Of a DNA stretch of 64,000 bases, positions 44,273-56,916 are shown piece by piece. The notes beneath the pieces were generated by a model. It ran no database searches. It was not told the DNA's origin and worked only from the letters and a program-made list of their open reading frames with translations. How positions within the stretch are numbered: position 1 is the first letter of the stretch; the number at the start of each line of letters is the position of its first letter. The stretch comes from Zygnema cylindricum (lineage: Eukaryota > Streptophyta > Zygnematophyceae > Zygnematales > Zygnemataceae). Both the position numbers and the translations under genes were made by a program. Location of the stretch: NCBI GenBank assembly GCA_037447655.1, contig JBBHKE010001612.1:313903-377902 (forward strand). Direction: 5' to 3'.

Positions 44273-44960
44273 AGGGTGCGTCTCCATGTACTTTAAACTT
44301 AGAGAAAAAACTTTGTTTTTTAGCGCAGATCCGGCGGACCCGGATTTGGGGTGTCCCTATGTGTAAAAACGGAATTAAAACTTAAGGGTGTGACGATTGT
44401 ATACGCTGACATGCCCGTGACAGCTGCCAACGTCTACAATCTGTGATTCTCCAAATTGTTCGTGAGAGGCGGCGAGTCCGAATTGATGTGGCGCCCTCGG
44501 AGATTTTTCACGTTTGCGTGAAATGGCATCGGAATCTTCAAATCCCCTGAAATGAAGAAATCTGTACTGAACAGAAACTGACAAAACGAAACAAATTATG
44601 TACTTTGATGGACGCAAACGGACAAAACGTACTGAACGAAAATTGACAAAACGAAACAAATTTACTTTGATGGACGCAAAAGGACAAAACATACCGAATT
44701 GCGTCTTTTTCGTCGTCGCTTGAAAAATTAATACACGTGTGAATACGTGTTATAATTTGTTTAGCGGAAATACATTGTTTAAAAAAACATCTTCCCTATT
44801 TTTTAAAGAAAAAATTGAAGATGACGTTTTTTGGCGTGGCCGTGGGTCGAAGAGCACAAGACGACAACATGTAGTACATTTTAAATTCGATGATGACGCA
44901 AAATGTACTTCTCCTTTTTTCTATTTTTATTACGTTCGTCAAAATTAGTGTGATGTACGA
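44273..44960. mobile_element. TIR element, GGGTGCGTCTCCATGT family, one end only
   Basis: It starts AGGGTGCGTCTCCATGTAC and runs parallel to 17911-19160 (GGATCCG-like, GTCTACAATCTGTG, then the GACGTTTTTTGGCGTGG region). The opposite end is missing. Just before it, 44252-44272 is an ACCGC-family terminus. Confidence 0.5.
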
Positions 44961-46608
44961 GAAGCTCGTTTTCGTACATGTCATCCACGTGACATCTCAT
45001 TTTGACAACATTATGTGTGTTTCGCTTGTAAATTAAATTTTAGTACCATTTAGCCGCTAAAAATAGCGGAACATTACAAAGTATAAAGCATAAAAGAGCG
45101 TAAGTTTTACTCTAATAAACATGTTTCTTACGATTTCGAAATCCAAAAAGTACCTATCTTGGCCAAAGTTGTCACTAGTACACTTGCACTTGATATAAAT
45201 ATGATGATTACTCCGCTTACACACTACAAAGTTGACACACGAATTGGCGTTAAGTGTCAAATTAATGTTAGTGTTTTCCTTTTTTGTTACACAAAATCAC
45301 AAATTAACGTTATTAACATTAAATTAGCATTCACGTTGGTTTCTTTTAACACCACTAACGCTTAGCTATGTACTACGTCTAAAACATGAAATGAAACAGA
45401 ACAATACTAACAATAACAAATAACCAAAACAAAAATACTAGAGTTCGGCCGCCTATAAAAAGAAAAATCCTGGACGAATCTACCCACAAACAAGTAAGGT
45501 CAACAACCACGGAGATCTTGGATGTGGACCACGTCCCTTAGTGGAAGATTTATAAGACCCCACCTGTCGTCTACCAGTATGCTACGGCGAAAGAGAGCCG
45601 CAGCTTGTGCTCATTGAAGGGCAATTGAGAAACGTTGACGATATAATGAACCCAAAAGACACGGTCGAGGACTCGTTAAACCTGTGGATTGAGACCTGTT
45701 TCACGCACAATGGCGAAGGAAGCCGCCAAACGACTTTTCTAAAGTTCAACAAATCTCCACTATACATACAACAAATTAATGTAGTTGGTCTCGGCGAACG
45801 TAGTCTTTTCTTGTTATAGCCGCTACGTCTTGAGTTGTCACGCATGTATGCAGCGCCGTGTGAGATGAAATGTGTGCCCCAGTCTGATCCAGGGGAACAC
45901 ATCGTCAAGTGTCCTCCCCTAACCACAAAAAAAAGGAAGTCAACTTGAGGGCTTCAACAACCCTTAAATTAGGGTCGTGGCATAAGTATATTATAAATTT
46001 AAGTCGTTGTAATTGGTTAAAACTCTACTTAAACGTGATATTTACTTGATGACCAGTGGATCTACAAAATATTTTGAGAAAAAACTAATGTTAGTACCGA
46101 TACGTTTGGCGAGGGACAATATTTAGTAGTCAATTTGGAAATTAAAGTATCGGATTCCTTACCACTAGGAACTCTAACATGCAAAAACTTTACTTACGTG
46201 TGTCATGAGTTTCATGCGTATAAAAAAATATTTTCCTACGTGTGAAACCGCCATTAAAAATAAACATGCCAAAGATAATTGGAAACACGCTACGACTTTC
46301 GATGGAAGGTATAGTTCCTTAATATCGAGATGTTGCACATATTCGCTTCATAATGTAAAGTCCTTAAGGTGTATTTCCTCTTTGACTCGTCTATTTTGTT
46401 TATATTTATAGGCGGTCTAACTCTAATATTTATTTGTTTTGGTTATTTGATTGTATTAATAATGTTATGTTTCGTTTCATGCTGTTGGCGTATTCACTTA
46501 CTTTCTTATGACTCTTTTAGTCTCCAAATGTTTTTTTTTTTAGTTTGACCCCTTTTATACACAGATGGTTTTGCCATCACAATTTTTGCAATAAAGGCTC
46601 TTAACTTT
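44961..46608. other. Unassigned DNA with one possible small ORF
   Basis: TATAAAAAG at about 45453 is followed at 45607-45819 by a 70-codon plus-strand frame (starts MLIEGQLRNVDDIMNPKD). An overlapping 114-codon minus-strand frame lies at 45582-45926. I recognise neither. The stretch 45430-45960 is less AT-rich than its surroundings and lacks matches to the local repeat families, so a decayed or unknown gene is possible. Confidence 0.3.
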
Positions 46609-47577
46609 TGTAACAGGATCTCCTTCCTCTCAGAAAATCCCATTACTACAAACAATTCGAACCACACATTCCACACATTGGAAAATACACATCCACATTG
46701 GACCACACTCATTTAAGGATAAACTTTAAATTTGAAGAAACTTCTCTCCACATAACATTAGCTTGGTCTCTTGCCATCGTGGCTCAACCCTTCTTATTAA
46801 AGTGTTTTCCACTACTCTCCACTCTTAATAATTATATCTATTAACTACTAAAACACTATTTAGTTAGTAAGAGATTTCAATGCTAAAATGCATTTTCTCC
46901 AATTTGGTATTAATTCCTCAGGACCAAGATCAGCTGAAATTTCCACAAACTTTTCCAAAGGAAAAGATGTCTACTCTCCTCTTACACTTCACTATTTATC
47001 CATCATCGCCATGGACTCGCCAGGCCAGAGTCAACGCTCCGTTTTAACAGGCTTTTACCTGGGCCAATCATTGATCAACAAGGACTCAGACTGACCAATG
47101 CAAAAACGTGCGAAATCTCTTACTAACTACTTAGCACTTTACTAACCAATCAAACGTTACATTTCACTACGTAATATTTACGTACAAAAGTGCGAGCCAA
47201 GCGAAACGCAACTTCGCACGATCGTGCGTAACAAATTTCGCACGCGAAACTTCCTTCGAAATTCCATTAAGTGAAAGTGACGTTTCGTACTAAAATTTGT
47301 ACGAAACGAACCACCGTGCATACTAAACGTTTCATTATAACTTTATGAAAAATACACGTGTAATTTCGGTACTAATTTGACCCTTAACCCGTTTCAATGA
47401 TACCCACTTGTTATCTAGACCCCACGCTGTCACCTAAATACACCCATCGCTATAACTTTTAAAATATAACTCCAAATAGCGTGATTCTTTCACGGACGTC
47501 TACCAAATTTAGTACTCTGTAATCATAACACCTAAATTTCCCTTTATAAACAAGTTCGATCCGCTATTACTGTTACA
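46609..47577 (-). repeat. Solo LTR of the Gypsy family, 969 bp, 5-bp TSD
   Basis: It begins TGTAACAGG and ends CTGTTACA. It is the reverse complement of the LTR at 47985-48953 and has the same length. The direct 5-mer ACTTT flanks it at 46604-46608 and 47578-47582, showing a complete insertion reduced to one LTR by recombination. Confidence 0.9.
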
Positions 47578-47984
47578 ACTTTTATCCACTTTGGTGTTCA
47601 TGTCACTACGCGTAACACACCACATTTAAATGATGTCTATTTTCTTGCTTTGACAATGCCAAAATACGTGTGACGTCACCTTATAATACAAATTACTGCT
47701 GCTGTGTATCTTTTTTAACTTATCGCGACAAAAATGACACAAGTTGTTATCGGTTATGGAACGGTGAGGAGTCTTAATTTATCGCTCTAAGACTAACAAA
47801 TCCCTTATAGTCGATAAGTTAGAAAAAGTATAGTACGCTACATAATATTACTTTATAGCATATTTTATTATATTACTCACTGTATATTTTGTACTCTGTG
47901 TAACGAGAGTTCAGTACGGACATCTATCCGTATAATTGTACGAAATAAACCTTACACTTATCGCGGATAGTTATCAGTACCCGT
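47578..47984. repeat. Spacer with decayed TATCG-rich hAT-like sequence
   Basis: Between the two inverted LTRs lies about 400 bp containing TGTGTATC..TTATCGCGAC and GCGGATAGTTATCAG, similar to the interior of the hAT-like element at 40628-41513. Confidence 0.45.
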
Positions 47985-48953
47985 TGTAACAGTAATAGCT
48001 GATCGAACTTGTTTATAAAGGGGTATTTAAATATTATGATTATAGAGTACTAAATTTGGTAGACGTCCGCGAAAGAATCACGCTATTTGGAGTTATATTT
48101 TAAAAGTTATATCGATGGGTGTATTTAGGTGACAACGTGGGGTCTAAATAACAAGTGGGAATCATTGAAACGGGTTAAGGGTCAAACTAGTACCGAAATT
48201 ACGCGTGTACGTTTCATAAAGTTCTAACAAAACATTTAGTATGCACGGCAGTTCGTTTCGTACAAATTTTAGTACGAAACGTCACTTTCACTTAAGGGAA
48301 TTCCGTAAGAAGTTTCGCGTGCGAAATTTGTTACGCACGATCGTGCGAAGTCGCGTTTCGTTTGGCGCGCACTTTTGCACGTAAATGTTACGTAGTGAAA
48401 CGTAACGTTTGATTGGTTAGAAAAGTGATAAGTAGTTAGTAAGAGATTTCGCACGTTTTTGCATTGGTCAGTCTGAGTCTTTGTTGATCAATGATTGGCC
48501 CAGGTAAAAGCCTGTTAAAACGAAGCGTTGACTCTGGCCTGGGGAGTTCAGGGCGATGATGGATAAATAGTGAAGTGTAAGAGGAGAGTAGACATCTTTT
48601 CCTTTGGGAAAAGTTTGTGGAAATTTCGGCTGATCTTGGTCCTGAGCGATTAATACCAAATTGGAGAAAAGGCATTTTGCATTGAAATCTCTTACTAACT
48701 AAATAGTGTTTTGGTAGTTAAGAGATAGAATTATTAAGAGTGGAGAGTAGTGGAAAACACTTTAATAAAAAGGGTTGAGCCACGAGGGTAAGAGACCAAG
48801 CTAATGTTATGTGGACAAAAACTTATTCTAATTTAAAGTTTATCCTTGTGTGAGTGTTATCCAATGTGGATGTGTATTTTCCAATGTGTGGAATGTGTGG
48901 TTGGGATTGTTTGTAGTAATGGGATTTTCAGAGAGGTAGGAAATCCTGTTACA
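47985..48953 (+). repeat. 5' LTR of Gypsy element, 969 bp
   Basis: It starts TGTAACAG and ends CTGTTACA, giving 8-bp terminal inverted repeats with TG..CA ends. It is nearly identical to the inverted solo LTR 407 bp upstream. Confidence 0.9.
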
Positions 48954-48955
48954 TA

Positions 48956-48967
48956 TGGTATCAAAGC
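48956..48967 (+). other. Primer-binding site (tRNA-iMet 3' end)
   Basis: TGGTATCAAAGC lies two bases after the LTR. It matches the complement of the initiator tRNA-Met 3' end (TGGTATCAGAGC) at 11 of 12 positions. Confidence 0.75.
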
Positions 48968-49721
48968 TTGGTTAAAAGCCAAAGAGAAGCTTGCTCACCC
49001 GAAAATCGACTGCCGTGACCGGTGAGGGTGCTCTGACCCGGGTTGGTGGAACCACAATGTGAGTGGTAGGGGATTGGAGGGAAACTAAGTGACCACAGTG
49101 CCAGCGGCCGCTGGTTAGATGAGGGGCGTGCTTAGGTCCTCAAGACTAAGGCGGGGTGGGCAGTGTAGCCAATGTTGAAGCTCACTCCAATTACCTAGAG
49201 GCCAAACAAACCTGCCTTCTCTTAGGAATGATTCATGTGTAGAGGGAGGGCTTGAAGCCATGAAGGGTGAGGATGTGAGGATTAGAGAGTAAAGATCCTG
49301 ATGTAGTGGGAAGTGGGAAATTTGCTAATGGAGGAGAAGGAAAGTGGAGTACTTTACTTCTTCAAGAGCAAAGGAGTCCAGAAATGACTCAAAACTTTTC
49401 AAAACCTAAATTGTTACTTTTGATTGATTTCAATTTTGTTGTCGCAATATTTATGGTTAAATCTTACCTTTGAGAGCTTTCAATTTTGGTATTGCAAAAT
49501 TTATGGGGAAATTCTTACCTTCTGTTTCAATGTTGGGAAATTGAAAATTTGAATTTGTACTAACTTACTGTCAATGTTTTTTTAATTTCTAAGATCTTGA
49601 TCTTTTTAAAAGATTTCTTAAGGAGAAGAAGTCTTGGATTGGAGCAATTTGAGGACTTCAAATCTGCATCAAATTTCATTGGGAAATTATACTCTATCTT
49701 TCTTTTGCTTGATTTCATTGT

Positions 49722-50943
49722 GTGATAATGGCAAATTCTGCATGGAAACGTGAAATGGAGAATGCGTTGAATGTGTTTAAGAAGAGGACTGTGAAATTGG
49801 TCAAAAGATTTAATAATCATGCTGCCGCTGTGGATGAAACCATTTCCGAATTGAAAAGTGAATTAAAAGTTGTCAAAGAAAATGGAAATGTTTCAAATGA
49901 GAAATTAGATGAACTTATTAACTTAATTCATACCAAGAATGATATGAATGACCAAAAGGGTGAGAGTAGTAAAAGGAATGCCATTTTTAGGGAGGATGAT
50001 CATGATAGACCTAAGAAGAAAGGGATCTGAAATTGTCTATTAGTGAGGCACCATCGTTTGATGGTAATAGGATTGATGAGTTGGATGCTTGGATTTTTCA
50101 TATGGAATATTATTTGGAGTCTAGAAATTGCGATCGTGATGATTACACTTCTTTTTGCTGTTAACTGTCTGAAAGGCGATGCTTAGATTTGGTAAAATAC
50201 TCAGAGAAGGTCTAAATTGATTCATGATAATGCTGATTGGGAAACTTTAAAAACCGCGATCAAATCGCGTTTTTTGTCTGTCACTTTTAAATCTAGAATG
50301 GAAGAAAAGTGGTTGAATTGTAAACACACTGGATCTGTGAAGGATTATATTGTGGAATTTGACTCATCTAGCATTTATGTAATAGGTTTGACTGATGAAA
50401 TGGCTAAATTGCATTTCTTGAACTATTTGAATCCTATATTGAAATTAGAACTAAAACATCAAAAATTTAATAATTTGAAGAAATTACAAGATAAGTCATT
50501 GGAATTAGAAGATCAGTTGGGGTATAATCGGGAAACTCGATCACTCAGGGGTAATTTGAATGAAGTATCAGAGTCGGATGAGGAGGAATTTGTTAAACAA
50601 GGGTCTAAATGCTGGTCTGGTGAATAGGCAAAATATCTTTAGGGGAAATCAAATGGGTGGACATAGTGTTAATGCAGGAAATAAATTTAACAATAGAGGG
50701 GGGTACATTAAAAGTCCTAAACCAAGCATTAATGCCCAGAAGCCTAACCTTACCATCCCCACATGCATTATTTGTCAAAAAAAGGGTCATAGTGCATTTG
50801 AGTGTGCACAACTGAAAAATATTAACTGTTATAATTGTGGAGAGGAGGGGCATTTTAGTAGAGAGTGCATAAAACCCAAAACGGAAAGTCACTTGTTTCA
50901 AATGCGGAGGTCCAGATCATTACGCTTAAGACTGTACAGATAA
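49722..50943 (+). pseudogene. Gypsy gag, frameshifted, with zinc knuckles
   Basis: The start MANSAWKREMENALNVFKKR (49722) runs to a stop at 50030. The capsid part resumes near 50040 (SEAPSFDGNRIDELDAWIFH) and from 50217 (WETLKTAIKSRF, MEEKWLNCKHTGSVKDYI). Two intact CX2CX4HX4C knuckles follow (CIICQKKGHSAFEC and CYNCGEEGHFSREC). A third knuckle (CFKCGGPDHYA) is broken by a TAA at about 50928. At least three frame breaks occur. In intact elements this protein forms the particle shell and binds RNA. Confidence 0.8.
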
Positions 50944-51095
50944 AGGTTCTCTCAAAACAGCCAAAGTAAATGAAGGTCTCCAAAAGGATATTGCATTACA
51001 CCTAGCTGAGCAGGAAGCCTAGGAGGTAGGAAACGGAAAGGACTAACTGAAAGTCCTCAGTTGAGTCACCAGATCCAGAAGTTAAAGAGTTAACT

Positions 51096-53454
51096 TTGGA
51101 GGGCAAATTAACGAATGGAAAAGTTAGGATAGCTGAATTTATTATGATTCTCACTACACTGCATAGTTTAAAGAATCCTTCTGATGAAATTCTCAACAAC
51201 AGACCTATGTTAGGACAATTAAGTAAGGATGACACCAGACACAGTTTGATTAGATTCGAGTCATTAGTGGAAGGAAAACCGTTGAGAGTAATGGTTGATT
51301 CAGGTGCCACACATAATTTTATTTCATATAAGTTTGTAGAGGAAAATAAAATTCCTACTGTCATAAGGGAAAAGCCTTTACATGTTCAAGTGGCAAATGG
51401 TAATAAGTCCACATTAGACTTACAAACTGACACGATAGAAGTTGATATCTAGGGTCATAAAATGAAAGTTGTGTGTGAAATAATGAGTTTGGGAAGTGAA
51501 GAACTAATTTTGGGAAAGCCTTGGTTAACTAAACACAATCCTAAAATTAATTGGGAAATTAACACCTTGAAAGTGAGGTCTGGAAACGGTTGGAATGTTT
51601 TACAAGCATTATCTCCTAAGAAATTGCATAGGAATCATATAAATAACATAACCAGATTGGGAGTGGAAGGTTTGATATCTGCTAAACAATTTAAAAAACA
51701 CTTAAAAGATAAAACAAATCATGCTTTCTTGTTATTAGTAACTGAGGCAGTTACTGATGAAACGGGGGGAGAAAACACTAACATTGATGTCATCACTAAA
51801 TCAGACACCACTACAACTTTCGAAAAACAAAAATCTGATTTTGTAACTGACATTAATACATCTGATGCTGCTTTTAAAGATTTGATTTTTGAATTTAGAG
51901 ATGTTTTCCCAAATGACTTACCCTCAAGGAGGCCACCTTCTCGAGATGTAGAACATGTTATTAACCTTGAAACTGGATGTAATCCTCCTTTCACAGGAAT
52001 TTATAAACACAGTTTCTTTGAGCAGGAGGAGTTAAAGAAACAGATCAAAGAATTCCTAGAGAAAGGACATATTCAACCCAGCAAATCACCGTACGGAGCA
52101 CTAGTTCTTTTCGTCAAAAAAAAGGACGGAACGTTGAGAATGTGTGTCGATTATCGTAGTCTCAACAAGATTACGGTGAAGGATAAGTATCCGTTACCTT
52201 TAATTTCTGATTTGATAGATCGTTTAAAGGGTGGTAAAGTATTTTCGTTGATTGACTTGTATAGTGGCTTTAATCAGGTGCCAATTAGAATTGAAGATGT
52301 TGATAAAACTACTTTCAGGACTAGGGTGGGTCATTTCGAATGGATAGTGATGCCATTCGGCTTAACGAATGCACCGCCTATTACAAAGATTAATGAACCA
52401 AACCTTTTCAGATTACATAGATGAGTTTGTCCAAGTGTTTATGGATGATATTTTAGTTTGCAGTGAATCTAAAGAACAACATATAATTCATTTAAAAAAA
52501 GTGTTGGAAAGGTTAAGAGAAAGAATATTATATGGAAAATTGTCAAAATCTAGTTTTCTTAAAAGTGAACAATTATTTTTGGGACATATAGTCAGTGGGG
52601 AAGGTGTTAAAACAGATCCATCCAAAATTTTAGCAATCCAAAATTGGAAACAACCTACTAATGTCACAAAAGTTAGATCGTTTTTGGGATTGGCCACTTA
52701 TTACAAGAAATTTATCAAGAATTTCAGTATGATCGCCGCACCTTTGACGGATTTACTTCGGGAGAAGGAGACGTTTGTGTGGGGAGCGGATCAAGAGGGA
52801 GCATTCGACGAATTAAAAGGGAAGTTGACCTCTGCCCCTACACTGGTGTATCTTGACCCAGCCGGGGAATTTGAAGTTTTGATCACTACAGATGCATTTG
52901 ATAAAGGTCTAGGTGCAGTCAAAAGTCAAAAAGTCGGCAAACACTTTCATCCTATTGCTTTTGAGTCTAGAAAATTCAACGATGCTGAAAATAACTATAC
53001 AGCACAGGAAAAAGAATTACTTTCAATTGTACATGCATTAGTGAAATGGCGTTATTATTTGCACAATAAAGAATTTACAGTTCACTGTGATAATAAAGCA
53101 CTCTCTTATTTACAAAGATTAAGTGATGCGCAGATTATGACTGGCAGACAAGTTAGGTGGATGCAAAAATTAGCATATTTCAAATTTAATGTCAAACATA
53201 TTCCTGGGAAGACAAATGTAGTCGCAGATCCTTTAAGTAGATGTTTTGAAATAAGTGTTATGGTTCGAGATGAATTGTTTTTAGATACATTTAGAAATGG
53301 TTATGATAAAGATCATTATTTTGTTGTGATTTACAAGAATATTTCGGGAGGGAATTCTGACCCATTGAATGAGAGGCATGTCAAAAACTTTAGACTAGAG
53401 GATGGCAATCTTTATCCCTTGCAAAACCACTCATTCAGTTGTAGATATTGCTAA
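51096..53454 (+). pseudogene. Gypsy protease, reverse transcriptase and RNase H, broken
   Basis: The protease has the aspartic motif MVDSGATHNFI (about 51291) and ends at an in-frame TAG (51450). The next frame from 51462 carries [10 protein letters not shown] and the reverse transcriptase start: [44 protein letters not shown] and [10 protein letters not shown] single-base shift near 52375 moves the frame, after which FMDDILVCS (catalytic Asp pair, about 52439) and ATYYKKFIKNFS follow. RNase H shows ITTDAFDKGLGAV, AQEKELLSIVHAL and FTVHCDNKAL. Two disabling changes are therefore clear. Confidence 0.85.
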
Positions 53455-54140
53455 GTTATATTTTGACAACGTGGTCAGACATCATGGAGTCCCTTTATCT
53501 ATAGTCAGTGATAGAGATTTTAAATTTATGTCTGCTTTTTGGAAAGAATTACAACAAAATTTAGGCTCTGAATTGAAAATGAGTACCGCTTATCATCCTC
53601 AGACAGATGGACAGACAGAAAGGATGAACCGTACACTAGAGGAAATGCTTAGGAATGTTTGCAGTGGAGTTCAGAACACATGGGAATCTGAATTGCCATT
53701 AATGGAATTTGCATACAATTCATGTAAACATGCTAGTACAGGATTCTCACCATTTAAAGTTGCATACGGATACCAACCTAGAGAAGCATTGGACTTAATA
53801 ACAAGGGTCATTCAAGAGAATAGAGGTTCTGGAACAGAGTTTTGGGAATACGTTCAAACAGTTTGGAAAACTGTCCGGGATGCATTAGTGGAGGCATAAA
53901 GTTGGCAAGAATTAAATGCTAACCGCAAACGGGGTGATTGGGTGTTACGCACAGGTGACAAGGTTTGGCTTTCTACAACTCATTACAGGTGCAAGATTGA
54001 GGGACAATCGGATCCTACGGGGAAATTTGCTCCTAAGTACATTGGACCATTTACTGTAATCGAGATGATATCGTCAGTTGCTGCCAAATTGGACTTCCCG
54101 CCTTCAACAAAAATTCATCCAGTGATACACATCAGCCAAT
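53402..54140 (+). pseudogene. Gypsy integrase, internally deleted and truncated
   Basis: The chain passes from RLEDGNLYP directly to FIPCKTTHSVVDIAKLYF, so the HHCC zinc domain and the first catalytic Asp are missing. The rest of the core is readable: GVPLSIVSDRDFKF (second Asp), YHPQTDGQTERMNRTLEEML (catalytic Glu) and MEFAYNS. A stop at 53899 is followed by another frame with GKFAPKYIGPFTVIE and IHPVIHISQWR. Coding similarity ends at the insertion at 54141. Confidence 0.85.
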
Positions 54141-55097
54141 GGCGTGTCCCTATGTGTTCAAGTAAGAGTTTTTTTCCGTCGTTTTCACAAAAAATGGGAC
54201 TTGTAACGAGAAAATATTATGCCATACCAAAAATGGGGAAAAACACAAGTACATTTTGCGTCTTCTTGGAACTTGGAGGGTACGACAATTTGGCGCTATT
54301 ATTATCGCGACCCACTTCCAACTCATCTTCACACTTGCACTGGAATCAAATCGCGACCTGAATTTTATCAAAATACTACCCTATTGACGAATAGAAAATG
54401 TGTGTCAAACGTTTTCGAAAAAAAATGCACGAAGGAAAGTACACGCTAGTTTTTTCACTCCTCGTCATGCGCATGCACATAGGAAAATGACAAACATGTA
54501 CGAAAAAAAGATTGCAGGAATCGCGGACATCCACTTTCTTTCATGGGTCCTTTGCAAAATTTTACGGCGTCCTCGTCTCTCCCCCTCTTTCTCACTCGAC
54601 CACTCCCCTTATATTTACACGAGATGCAACAATAATAGTGTCAAATGAAAGGTATATATATTTTTTTATTTGTTTTGAATATTTTTGGCATAAGTTTGAT
54701 TGCATATCGAATGATAAAAGATAAGAAAAGGAAATCGGGAAGCCATGGCGAAAAATGTACGTATTGATGACATCACATTGTAGCGTGACTTCGCTTTGTC
54801 ACAAAACCCTAAACGTCTACAACGTCACAAAAACCTCAACGTCTACAAATGTCGCCGTTTTTAGGAAGTTTCGTAGTTAACGTCGCCGTTTTTAGGAAGT
54901 TTCGTAGTTTCGTACTCGTCTACATTTCGTTTCGTAGATTGTCGCACATTTTGTATACGTACACAATTGTCACATATTCGAAGTAATGAAAGCACAAGTA
55001 ACGATTGACATAGGCACACTTTGAAAAGTACACCGTTAAATCGGCGCTAAAATCCAAAGGAACGTTTCAAAGTTTCGGTTACACGGGGACACACCCT
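54141..55097. mobile_element. TIR element, GCGTGTCCCTATGTG family, truncating the Gypsy
   Basis: The left end GGCGTGTCCCTATGTG and the right end in reverse, AGGGTGTGTCCCCGTGT, are imperfect inverted repeats. Segments match 1-962 (ATGCGCATG, GTCTACAA arrays at 54760-54970) and 43920-44100 (inverted). It sits exactly where the Gypsy integrase stops. Confidence 0.6.
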
Positions 55098-55985
55098 AAG
55101 CAAAATAGTATAAGCAAAAAAATAATGTATTTTTAACGAGTGAAACCGGCCTAAATGTGATTAAACATGCAATTTTTTTAAGGGAAATGCTAATCGACGA
55201 GACAGTTTTTGCTACGCGCAGGTAGTTGCGTCAACTTTTCAAAAATTGTACATTTTAAGTACAGATTAGTACAAGTTACGTACCGTTGAGTTTATGCTTG
55301 ACGGTCAATCCGTCGAACTTTGACTTGCGAAATATTGTAATGACCGGTTAAAAAGTGTCGCGCTTGCGAACGACGACCGTCATTAAAAAAACAACAGTTC
55401 ACACGGCCGGCCAAGGTTTACTGTAACAAAATTGCGGCAACCGCATGTAAAATAAATTGCTGCGCGCAGGTACTTTCTCACTTCAATTGAGCTTCAATTG
55501 AAACGAAATAAACTCGTACAAGATAAGAAAACGTACCCACGAAGAAATATCGATGAAACTAAATGAAATAAACCCGCGAATATTGTCCTTTAAGTGCGTA
55601 CTTTATTATCCTTTTACGTACGCATTTTACTTTATTCGTGCGCATTTAACATGTGCGGCAAAGTCGCTAACAACAGATCTTAAATTTAACGCGCATGCTC
55701 AGGCCGTACAGACCAGGGTGCGTTTAGTACGGATTGACACGGCAGAAACGTCGCGCAAAATTTGGCAAAGCGTAACAACACAAACCATTTGCAATTAATA
55801 GGATGGACCCGTTTGTCCGCATTTTTAACCTAGTGCACCGACATCAGCTGAAGAACACAGCTTTTTCCGTACGCTGGCCAAATGTAACACCATATCCAAA
55901 GTTGATCAAGTGAAGAAAGTGAAGTGAGAATCTGCGCGCAGCAATTTATTTTACATGTGGTTGCCGCAGTTTTGTTACAGTAAAC

Positions 55986-56916
55986 CATAGAGGTTTCATT
56001 CGTTAAAGTTTTGAAATTTTTACGATTATGCATTATTTTTAAGGTTTTTTGAACTTTTCGTAAATTTCGTATACTTTTCGTGTACGGATTAAGTGCACGG
56101 ATATAATGTACGGAATTCCTAAAAAAAGGTTGAATGTACACCGTGAATTGCTGTTAAAGTTACGAAATCGATACAGTTTCCCATGCTTTTATGGTAGCCG
56201 CGAAAGTCGTGTTCACATATTCGATCCCTGAATATGTGAGAACACGTTCTCGTGATTTTCTCTCGTCTTTTATGACTTGTAATCAAATTTGAGCACTCTT
56301 TTCCGTGCAACGCAATTTCCTCTGTCGACGCCATTACCTGACACTAATTTTGTACGTCTGTACGGAATAATGAGCAGTTATAGTACGGACTGAGACATTT
56401 TCCCTCGTCTTTTTGATGTGGAATCGAATATGAGTACGCTTTTCCGTGTGACGCACTCAATTTTTCCTTTCGACGCCATCCTCTGACACATATTTTGTAC
56501 GCCTGTACAAAATAGTGAGCAGTTTTAGTACGGACTGACACATTTTTACATTACACTATCTATAAATATTCGACATTAGAATAATTAACGCTAGTTAAAC
56601 AGTACCAAATGTTGATGTATACTTCTTTTTCAATTAATTTTATTAACTGCAATTTTTTTACGTACATGCGCGTGATGGGCAATGAAAAAAATAGGGAGCA
56701 CTCTCCTTCGTGCTAACAAAAAACCCGGTACATTAATACATGGGCACATACCCTAAGTTGTAGAAGTACTTTTGATGAAATTTTTCGTATTTTTATTTTA
56801 TAATTATGTCAAAGTCGGTCAACGCATTTTAAAAAATGTGAAATTTTAAATAGTGCGCATATGCATTATTTTTTAAAATACTTTTCCGTGCGCATAGTAC
56901 GAATTAAACATCTATG
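55986..56916. mobile_element. hAT-like element nested in Mutator-like arm, 8-bp TSD
   Basis: The ends CATAGAGGTTTCATTC and, reversed, CATAGATGTTTAATTC match at 14 of 16 positions. CAGTAAAC is duplicated exactly at 55978-55985 and 56917-56924, and removing the insertion restores the arm. It contains a two-unit tandem repeat at 56255-56545. No transposase. Confidence 0.8.
56255..56545. repeat. Two-unit tandem repeat, about 145 bp
   Basis: Both units contain TTTTCYCTCGTCTTTT, GAGYACKCTTTTCCGTGY, CGACGCCAT and AGTACGGACTGA. They lie inside the nested hAT-like element. Confidence 0.7.

Larger units (their letters stand above)
47985..54140 (+). mobile_element. Gypsy-type LTR retrotransposon, 3' end missing
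   Basis: Layout: 5' LTR 47985-48953, primer-binding site at 48956, gag 49722 to about 50940, protease, reverse transcriptase, RNase H, then integrase to 54140. The coding part is broken in several places. The element is cut off at the start of the TIR element at 54141, and no 3' LTR is present downstream in this window. Confidence 0.88.

Noticed and set aside
46888-48659. Pair of similar small open frames (46888-47094 plus, 48468-48659 minus)
   Set aside because: They are the same stretch of the two inverted LTRs. The similarity reflects the LTR duplication, not a conserved gene.
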